Of a stretch of DNA of 64,000 bases, positions 58,211 through 64,000 are shown piece after piece. The notes under the pieces were generated by a model that was given only the letters and a program-made list of their open reading frames with translations, was not told the origin of the DNA and did no database searches. A program made the translations under genes and the position numbers. Origin of the DNA: Chitinophagaceae bacterium. Lineage in GTDB: Bacteria; Bacteroidota; Bacteroidia; Chitinophagales; Chitinophagaceae. The first letter of the stretch is position 1. Each line of letters opens with the position of its first letter. The stretch covers positions 124,001-188,000 of the forward strand of contig JAHBTJ010000014.1 of NCBI GenBank assembly GCA_019638595.1, read 5' to 3'.

Positions 58211-59155
58211 ATGCAGAACATTTTAGAAGTTAATCACCTCAAAAAAAATTTCGCTACGCAAAAAGCGGTAGACGATGTAAGCTTTACAATAGAAGAAGGA
58301 TCCATATTTGGCATGCTGGGACCCAATGGAGCGGGAAAAACAACATTGCTCAGGATGATCACCGGGATATTTTTTCCTGATGAAGGAGAAATCATTTTCA
58401 ACGGAAGGAAATTCGATCCGGTCAACGATATCATCAACATAGGATACATGCCTGAAGAAAGAGGACTGTATAAAAAAATGAAAATTGGCGAGCAGGCTTT
58501 GTACCTGGCAAGACTGAAAGGACTGGACAAGCAGGAGGCAATGCGCAGGATCAAATACTGGTTCGAAAAAATGGAAATGCAAACCTGGTGGAACAAAAAG
58601 GTACAGGACCTCAGCAAGGGTATGCAGCAGAAGCTCCAGTTTGTAACAACGGTACTGCACGAACCCAGGCTCATTATATTAGACGAGCCTTTTAGCGGGC
58701 TTGATCCTGTAAACGCCAGCCTGATCAAAGATGAAATATACGGGTTGGCGAAAAATGGCAGCACCATCATATTCAGCACTCACCGCATGGGAGAAGTAGA
58801 GGAAATATGCGACCATATTGTGCTTATCAGCCAGGGCACTAAAATATTAGACGACTCTGTAAAAAAAACAAAGCAGGATTTTAAAGAAAACCTGTTTGAA
58901 GTAGGTTTTGAAAAACGCCCCGAGCTGATACAGAACAACCAGGTTTTTGAAGTTGCCGGCATTAAAGGGGAGCATATCATTCTTAAAATACACGAAGGCT
59001 ATAAGCCGCACGATGTATTGCAGTACCTGCTGGCGCAATCGCATGAAATCATATCGTTCAACGAAATGCTGCCTTCACTGAACGATATTTTCATAAAGCT
59101 GGTGGAAGGCACCCCGCTTGCAAGAAAATTTCAACCGGTAGAAAACGCATTATAA
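58211..59155 (+). CDS. ABC transporter ATP-binding protein, NatA-like
   Basis: 314 residues. Walker A MLGPNGAGKTTLLRM, Q-loop region GYMPEERGLYKKM, signature DLSKGMQQKLQFV, Walker B LIILDEPFSGLDP and the H-loop FSTHRMGEVEE; residues about 220-300 are the DUF4162 C-terminal extension found in NatA-type ATPases. Energises export by the membrane protein coded 24 bases downstream. NatA/NatB systems export Na+ or drugs in Bacillus; cargo here is not known. Confidence 0.92.
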   Translation: MQNILEVNHLKKNFATQKAVDDVSFTIEEGSIFGMLGPNGAGKTTLLRMITGIFFPDEGEIIFNGRKFDPVNDIINIGYMPEERGLYKKMKIGEQALYLARLKGLDKQEAMRRIKYWFEKMEMQTWWNKKVQDLSKGMQQKLQFVTTVLHEPRLIILDEPFSGLDPVNASLIKDEIYGLAKNGSTIIFSTHRMGEVEEICDHIVLISQGTKILDDSVKKTKQDFKENLFEVGFEKRPELIQNNQVFEVAGIKGEHIILKIHEGYKPHDVLQYLLAQSHEIISFNEMLPSLNDIFIKLVEGTPLARKFQPVENAL

Positions 59156-59179
59156 TTATCCATTACACGCTACTATACT

Positions 59180-60490
59180 ATGAATAAAATATGGCTGATC
59201 ATTGAACGGGAATATCTTACACGGGTAAAGAAAAAATCTTTCCTGCTAACTACTATCCTGGTTCCTATAGTAATTGCCGCCTTTTATGCTATTATGATCG
59301 CGGTTTCCATAAGCGGCGAAACCAACGCGCAGAAAATTGCAATACTTGACAAGGCAGAACTGTTTGAAGGAAACATTGAAAAGGACAAAAAAGATAAATC
59401 CTCCTATACTTTTATTGAGAACGAAACAGAACAGTCTTTTAAAGCAAAGTACAAACAGGAAGGCTATACCCTGTTTCTTTATATACCACCGGTTAATGAT
59501 ACGGCACGCGAACAAATTAAAGTACACAGCCAGGCATCGGTAAGCCTATTTGTAAAGTCGGCGCTTGAAAAGAAGATCAATGCGGCTATTGAAAGAAAAC
59601 GCCTGCTGGCAGCCAATATAGATCCTGATATATATAAAACCATAAAGGCTGATGTGGAAATTGAGAACACGATTGACTCCGGTAAAGGGCAGGAAACCAA
59701 AAGCAACGCCATGGCTTCGCTCATTATTTCTTTTGCCGGCGGGGTGCTTATTTACATGATCTTATTGATTTACGGCACGATGGTAATGCGCGGCGTAATG
59801 GAAGAAAAAACCAATCGCATAGCCGAGGTAATCGTCAGCTCCGCCAAACCTTTTCAACTGATGATGGGCAAGATAGTTGGTATAGGCGCCGTGGGATTAA
59901 CGCAATTTGCGATATGGATCGTTTTAATGGGCACTTTACAGCTCTTCGTTCCTCTTATTTTTCCACAGCTTTTCGAGCAGGTATCCAACCCTATGCTGCA
60001 GGAGTCCATTCCTCATGCAGGTTCCAGCAAACTGGGCTTGTTTTTGCAAAGCATCAGCTCATTACCTATAGGGCTTATTCTTTTTTGTTTCATCTTTTAT
60101 TTTGTTGGCGGCTATTTGTTATACGCCTCACTTTTTGCCGCTGTGGGCAGCGTAGTGAGCGAAGATCAGCAGGAAGCACAGCAGCTCGTTTTCCCGATCA
60201 TGATGCCCCTGATACTGGGCTTTGTTATCATGACAAAAGCCATCAACGATCCCGATAGCAGCATAGCTGTATTTGGCAGCATATTCCCGCTCACGTCGCC
60301 GGTGGTAATGATGGGCAGGGTAACCTATGGCGTTCCGTGGTGGCAGTTGGGTCTTTCCATGCTATTGCTCGTACTTTCTTTTTTATTCTTTACATGGCTT
60401 ACCGCTAAAATTTACCGCACGGGTATTTTGCTGTACGGCAAAAAAGTTTCGTGGAAGGAAATGTGGAAATGGGTGGTGAGGAAGAGCTGA
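59180..60490 (+). CDS. ABC-2 type permease, NatB-like
   Basis: 436 residues. TM1 near residues 22-45 (LTTILVPIVIAAFYAIMIAV), a large extracytoplasmic domain of about 130 residues, then five to six helices from about residue 175 (SLIISFAGGVLIYMILLIYG; FCFIFYFVGGYLLYASLFA). VMRGVMEEKTNRIAEVIVSS is the typical ABC2_membrane_3 coupling motif. Works with the upstream ATPase. Ends 61 bases before the direct repeat of the insertion sequence, so the IS lies between genes and disrupts neither. Confidence 0.9.
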   Translation: MNKIWLIIEREYLTRVKKKSFLLTTILVPIVIAAFYAIMIAVSISGETNAQKIAILDKAELFEGNIEKDKKDKSSYTFIENETEQSFKAKYKQEGYTLFLYIPPVNDTAREQIKVHSQASVSLFVKSALEKKINAAIERKRLLAANIDPDIYKTIKADVEIENTIDSGKGQETKSNAMASLIISFAGGVLIYMILLIYGTMVMRGVMEEKTNRIAEVIVSSAKPFQLMMGKIVGIGAVGLTQFAIWIVLMGTLQLFVPLIFPQLFEQVSNPMLQESIPHAGSSKLGLFLQSISSLPIGLILFCFIFYFVGGYLLYASLFAAVGSVVSEDQQEAQQLVFPIMMPLILGFVIMTKAINDPDSSIAVFGSIFPLTSPVVMMGRVTYGVPWWQLGLSMLLLVLSFLFFTWLTAKIYRTGILLYGKKVSWKEMWKWVVRKS

Positions 60491-60556
60491 TAAGGACAAT
60501 CAGTAATTTGTTACAAGGCACAAGTTGCAGGATGCATCTTTCCGGCACGTGGGGGC

Positions 60557-60575
60557 ACCATAGTCGTTAAGCTAA
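60557..60575 (+). repeat. Left terminal inverted repeat of the IS
   Basis: Perfect complement of 62081-62099. Confidence 0.92.
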
Positions 60576-60677
60576 GCGCATCCAGGTGGGTAGGCACCAG
60601 GCAAAAATCTCCCTTTCGGGAGTAAGCCGTTTTTATTTTTTCCTCATTGTTGTATTATTTAAGGCACGTGAGTAAAT

Positions 60678-62084
60678 GTGCCTGTTTGCAAAATTAGGCT
60701 AATTGCGTGTATAAGGAGAAAACAATTAAAAGTATGTCATTCCACCCTGTTTAAGCAGCATGCTGCAGATATTGCTGCAAACATTGAAGGCTTTCTGGAT
60801 GCAACACCAGCAGAAAAAATAGCTCGTGAAACAGGTTTTATTAAAAGGAGCAGCACAAAACTAACCGCAGACGGATTTATCAATACCTTGATGATATCCG
60901 AGCGTCCACAGTCGCAGATCAGCCTTCCCGATCTTAGCGCAGCCCTGCGGCAATCCCACGGTATAGCAATAAGTAAGGAGGCGCTGCATCAACGGTTTAA
61001 CCCACAGGCAGTTGCTTTTCTCGAAAAAATATTACAACAAGCCTTGCAGCAACATTTGCTTAGAGAAAAAGATGCTCCCAAGCTCCACTTCCCGCGCATA
61101 AAAATCAAGGATTCCACTAAATTCAAACTACCGACCGATTACAATGGCGCTTACAGGGGCTATGGTAATTTCAGCAAAACCAATGGGATGATAAGCCTGC
61201 AATATGAATATGATTTAGTAAGCGGGCACTGGCTATCCTTACAGTTGACCGATGGTTTGCGTAATGATCTCACAGATACAGGACAAACCACATCAGCTAT
61301 AACCGCCGGAGACCTGCATATCCGGGATCTGGGATATATCTCACCCACTTACCTGAAGGCAATCGCACAATCTAAAGCTTTCTTCCTCAATAGGTTACAT
61401 CCCCATGCGGGTGTATATACCCTGCAGGGAAAGCCATTGGATTGGAATAAGGTGTTGGACAGAGCCGCTCGTCAAGAGCATTTGCAGCAGGAAGTGTTAA
61501 TATATGACAAAGAGCGTATTCCATGCAGGCTGATCATTGAACGGGTGCCTGACCATGAGTTTAAACGGCGATTGCAAAATGCACAAGCCAAAGCTAAAAG
61601 CAGGGGTTGGGGCGTATCGAAAGAACATAAAAAAAAGTTGCATTATAATATTTACACAACCAATGTCGCTGCTGATATACTACCTGCCCGTGAAGTAAGA
61701 AAGACCTATTACCTGCGCTGGCAGATAGAATTGATATTTAAAACATGGAAGTCCTTCTTTGATATAAGCGAAGTAAAAAAAGTAAAAAAAGAACGCCTGG
61801 AATGTCAATTGCTGGGCAGACTATTATGGATATTGCTGAACTGGAGTTTATTTAGCCGCCTTAACAAGCATGTAGCTCAAGTGGGACAGGCAGTAAGCTT
61901 GATTATGTTCTTTAAGCGCAGTATTCAATTTGCTTATACGCTAAGAATGGTGCTATTGAATAAGTTATCAATAAGTGAATGGCTGGGAAATACCTATCTG
62001 CCCCTGGTAATTGACTGTGTTTGCTCGCCGCCTAAAGGAAAACACACGCATTTTCAATCTCTCCAGATTAACATAAAAAATTAG
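60678..62084 (+). CDS. IS4-family DDE transposase
   Basis: 468 residues. Catalytic residues are visible: first Asp in IKIKDSTKF (about 145), second Asp in LHIRDLGYI (about 217), Glu in YYLRWQIELIFKTWK (about 351). The IS4 signature Y-(2)-R-(3)-E-(6)-K fits exactly (Y344, R347, E351, K358). The GTG at 60678 is the first possible start, though a good AAGGAGA ribosome site at 60713 is followed by no in-frame ATG, so the true start is unsure; the first 20 residues are poorly supported. The frame is intact and the protein should be functional. Confidence 0.9.
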   Translation: MPVCKIRLIACIRRKQLKVCHSTLFKQHAADIAANIEGFLDATPAEKIARETGFIKRSSTKLTADGFINTLMISERPQSQISLPDLSAALRQSHGIAISKEALHQRFNPQAVAFLEKILQQALQQHLLREKDAPKLHFPRIKIKDSTKFKLPTDYNGAYRGYGNFSKTNGMISLQYEYDLVSGHWLSLQLTDGLRNDLTDTGQTTSAITAGDLHIRDLGYISPTYLKAIAQSKAFFLNRLHPHAGVYTLQGKPLDWNKVLDRAARQEHLQQEVLIYDKERIPCRLIIERVPDHEFKRRLQNAQAKAKSRGWGVSKEHKKKLHYNIYTTNVAADILPAREVRKTYYLRWQIELIFKTWKSFFDISEVKKVKKERLECQLLGRLLWILLNWSLFSRLNKHVAQVGQAVSLIMFFKRSIQFAYTLRMVLLNKLSISEWLGNTYLPLVIDCVCSPPKGKHTHFQSLQINIKN

Positions 62085-62099
62085 CTTAACGACTATGGT
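62081..62099 (-). repeat. Right terminal inverted repeat of the IS
   Basis: Perfect complement of 60557-60575. It begins within the last codon of the transposase gene. Confidence 0.92.
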
Positions 62100-62205
62100 G
62101 GGGGCACGTGCCGGGGCGCTCGCCCTGGTATGTGTATCACGTACCATCGCCAGGAATTCCTCCTTTTCCCTACCTTAGCTTACACATTAAAACAACATTA
62201 TTGTT

Positions 62206-63390
62206 ATGGCTGCCCGTACAGATCAGTTTATTAGTCCTGATTACCTTTTATTAGATGAATTGCTGACGGAAGAGCAAAAGCTTATCAGGGAATCTGTAAG
62301 ATCATACGTAAAAAAAGAGATATCCCCTATCATTGAAACTTATGCCCAAAAAGCTGAGTTCCCGGCACATATTGTAAAGCAAATGGGCGGGCTGGGTTGT
62401 TTTGGCCCTACCATACCTGCCGGGTATGGAGGAGGCGGACTGGATTACATCAGCTACGGCTTAATGATGCAGGAACTGGAGCGGGGCGACAGCGGTGTGC
62501 GTTCAACCGCTTCGGTGCAGGGAAGCCTGGTAATGTACCCCATTTACGAATACGGCTCTGAAGAACAGCGGCGCAAATATTTACCCAGGCTGGGCAGCGG
62601 CGAATGGCTGGGATGCTTTGGCTTAACGGAGCCCGATCACGGATCGAATCCTGCAGGCATGCTGACCAACATCAGGGACGCGGGTGATCACGTAATTTTA
62701 AACGGGGCTAAAATGTGGATCAGTAACGCTCCCTATGCCCGGGTGGCGGTAGTATGGGCCAAAGACGAAAATGGAGATATCAGGGGGTTGATAGTAGAGC
62801 GCGGCATGGAAGGATTTACTACTCCTGCCACACACGATAAATGGAGCCTTCGTGCATCGGCAACCGGTGAACTGGTATTCGACAATGTAAGCGTTCCCAA
62901 AGAAAATATCTTTCCTGACATAAAAGGACTGAAAGGACCATTAGGCTGCTTAACCAAAGCGCGGTTTGGAATTGCCTGGGGCACTATTGGCGCGGCAATG
63001 GATTGTTACGATACGGCATTGCGCTACGCGAAGGAAAGAATACAGTTTGATAAGCCTATTGCCGGGTTCCAGCTACAGCAAAAAAAGCTGGCGGAAATGA
63101 TCACCGAAATAACCAAAGCACAATTGCTGAACTGGCGCGTGGGAGTATTGATGAATGAAGGTAAAGCTACTCCCCAGCAGGTAAGCATGGCTAAACGCAA
63201 TGGATGCGAAACAGCGGCAAATATATGCAGGAACGCCAGGCAGATACTGGGCGGGATGGGCATTACCGGCGAATACGCTGTTATGCGGCATATGATGAAC
63301 CTGGAGAGTGTGATCACTTATGAAGGCACCCATGATATTCATTTGCTGATAACCGGTATGGATATAACAGGATTAAATGCGTTTAAGTAA
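62206..63390 (+). CDS. gcdH: Glutaryl-CoA dehydrogenase (acyl-CoA dehydrogenase family)
   Basis: 394 residues. The full acyl-CoA dehydrogenase fold is present: N-terminal helices (LTEEQKLIRESVRSYVKKEI), the FAD and substrate segments GCFGLTEPDHGSNP and KMWISNAPYARVAVVWA, and the catalytic Glu in NLESVITYEGTHDIH. The RSTASVQGSLVMYPI segment carries the Arg that binds the glutaryl carboxylate in GcdH, which sets it apart from other acyl-CoA dehydrogenases. It oxidises and decarboxylates glutaryl-CoA to crotonyl-CoA in lysine and tryptophan breakdown. Lies just right of the IS, whose insertion leaves about 100 bases of upstream sequence. Confidence 0.92.
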   Translation: MAARTDQFISPDYLLLDELLTEEQKLIRESVRSYVKKEISPIIETYAQKAEFPAHIVKQMGGLGCFGPTIPAGYGGGGLDYISYGLMMQELERGDSGVRSTASVQGSLVMYPIYEYGSEEQRRKYLPRLGSGEWLGCFGLTEPDHGSNPAGMLTNIRDAGDHVILNGAKMWISNAPYARVAVVWAKDENGDIRGLIVERGMEGFTTPATHDKWSLRASATGELVFDNVSVPKENIFPDIKGLKGPLGCLTKARFGIAWGTIGAAMDCYDTALRYAKERIQFDKPIAGFQLQQKKLAEMITEITKAQLLNWRVGVLMNEGKATPQQVSMAKRNGCETAANICRNARQILGGMGITGEYAVMRHMMNLESVITYEGTHDIHLLITGMDITGLNAFK

Positions 63391-63551
63391 TGATGTGGGT
63401 TATCAGCCATCAACGATCAGCTATCAGCAATTTATAGTTTTTGGTTTATGGTTTATAGTTGATTTTATAAACTTCTAATCCTAAACTATAAACTTCAAAC
63501 CACAAACTCCGAATCTTGCGTAACCTGTAACTTTTACACTAACACTAAAGC
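63391..63551. repeat. Word-like low-complexity spacer, copy 4
   Basis: ATCAGCCATCAACGATCAGC, TTTGGTTTATGGTTTATAG, AAACTATAAACTTCAAACC, AACCTGTAACT (63522-63532): repeated, degenerate words, partly self-complementary (TTTATAGTT / AACTATAAA). Confidence 0.6.
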
Positions 63552-64000
63552 ATGAAAATTTTTCTTTTAGGATTTATGGGAACGGGAAAAACGTACTGGG
63601 GCAGTCGTTGGGCAGTTCAGCACGACCTGGATTTTTTTGACCTGGATACCGTAATAGAAGAAACTACAGGTCTTTCCATTCCCGCTATTTTTGAGGAATA
63701 CGGGGAGTCGTACTTCAGGGAAAAAGAGCGGGAATTGTTGCATACGTTCGCAGATAAGCAAAACTTTATTCTATCCACCGGCGGGGGCACTCCCTGTTTT
63801 TTTGACAATATGGAGTGGATGAACGCTCACGGCTTAACCCTATATCTCAATACTCCCGTACCGGTTTTAAAAGCCCGGCTGATCGGCGAAAAAGATCATC
63901 GCCCTTTGATAAAAAACCTCAATGACACGGAAATAGAAAGCTTTATCGAAAACAGGCTGAAGGAACGAGACAGGTTCTATTCATCCGCCCGTCTAATTCT
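63552..64000 (+). CDS. aroK: Shikimate kinase, 3' end outside window
   Basis: 149 residues visible of about 170-175. Walker A LLGFMGTGKTYWG, the shikimate-binding FFDLDTVIEETTG with its Asp, FREKERELLHTF (Arg), FILSTGGGTPCF (GGG motif) and the lid region KDHRPLIKN are all in order. It phosphorylates shikimate at O3 in chorismate synthesis. The stop codon is beyond the right edge. Confidence 0.95.
   Translation, partial: MKIFLLGFMGTGKTYWGSRWAVQHDLDFFDLDTVIEETTGLSIPAIFEEYGESYFREKERELLHTFADKQNFILSTGGGTPCFFDNMEWMNAHGLTLYLNTPVPVLKARLIGEKDHRPLIKNLNDTEIESFIENRLKERDRFYSSARLI

Larger units (their letters stand above)
60557..62099 (+). mobile_element. Complete IS4-family insertion sequence
   Basis: About 1.54 kb. 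Ends ACCATAGTCGTTAAGCTAA (60557-60575) and TTAGCTTAACGACTATGGT (62081-62099) are perfect 19-bp terminal inverted repeats. GGGGGC is duplicated on both sides (60551-60556 and 62100-62105), a 6-bp target duplication. One transposase gene fills it. Removing the IS and one GGGGGC restores CCGGCACGTG-GGGG-CACGTGCCGG, a perfect 10-bp stem: the element inserted in a hairpin loop. Perfect ends and an intact transposase suggest a recent, possibly active copy. Confidence 0.92.

Noticed and set aside
1-64000. CRISPR arrays or phage-type regions
   Set aside because: No regularly spaced identical repeats and no cas, integrase, capsid or terminase-like proteins were seen.

Overview
The window is a chromosomal segment of a Bacteroidota bacterium, most likely a member of the Chitinophagaceae or a close relative. 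Supporting signs are a SusC/SusD pair, Bacteroidota-type promoters (TTG, about 19-22 bases, then TAnnTTTG), many Sec, lipoprotein and twin-arginine signal peptides on carbohydrate enzymes, DUF1080, DUF5009, DUF5107 and DUF3127 family genes, and several families of short intergenic repeats typical of these genomes. A genus cannot be named from the sequence alone. There is no CRISPR array, prophage or rRNA operon.

Layout. 1-4.2 kb: most of a TamB-like translocation/assembly protein, cut by the left edge. 4.4-13.8 kb: a loose set of secreted or sugar-related genes (TPR lipoprotein, two DUF1080 proteins, ROK kinase, GH20-like hydrolase, PafA-type phosphatase, YjbR-like protein, DUF5009 membrane protein, secreted metallo-beta-lactamase-fold hydrolase). 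13.9-19 kb: a small secreted protein coupled to a SelW-like protein, a repeat-filled gap, a PIF1-like helicase broken into two frames, and a DEAD-box RNA helicase. 19.4-21.5 kb: an exported sugar isomerase/epimerase and an exported Gfo/Idh/MocA oxidoreductase. 21.7-25.3 kb: a large orphan sensor kinase of the periplasmic-propeller/LytS type. 25.3-29.4 kb: an AT-rich accessory block holding a miniature RHS-core metallopeptidase, a secreted unknown protein, a transglutaminase-like protein and a truncated copy of the latter's tail.

29.4-49.1 kb is a polysaccharide utilisation locus, read leftwards from DUF5107-TPR through SusC, SusD, GH97, GH36 alpha-galactosidase, aldose epimerase and GH2 to a sugar MFS transporter, and closed by a hairpin terminator at 29.4 kb. 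A divergent AraC-type regulator sits at its head. The enzyme set points to an alpha-galactose-containing glycan: SusC/D import, GH36/GH97/GH2 cleavage, GalM anomer conversion, and MFS uptake of the monosaccharide. An amidohydrolase and a two-domain esterase follow at 49.2-51.9 kb.

52-64 kb is housekeeping: tRNA-Ser(GCU), acylphosphatase, dnaA, a 5'-nucleotidase split over two genes, a DUF3127 OB-fold-like protein with an SSB-like tail, an FAD oxidoreductase, an ABC exporter pair, a complete IS4-family insertion sequence that landed inside a perfect hairpin, glutaryl-CoA dehydrogenase, and the start of shikimate kinase at the right edge.

The strongest leads for something new are the RHS-core/metallopeptidase/transglutaminase block at 25.999-29.380 kb, the hairpin repeat family with compensating stem changes, and the IS inserted in a palindromic target. 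The PUL is coherent but of a recognisable kind.
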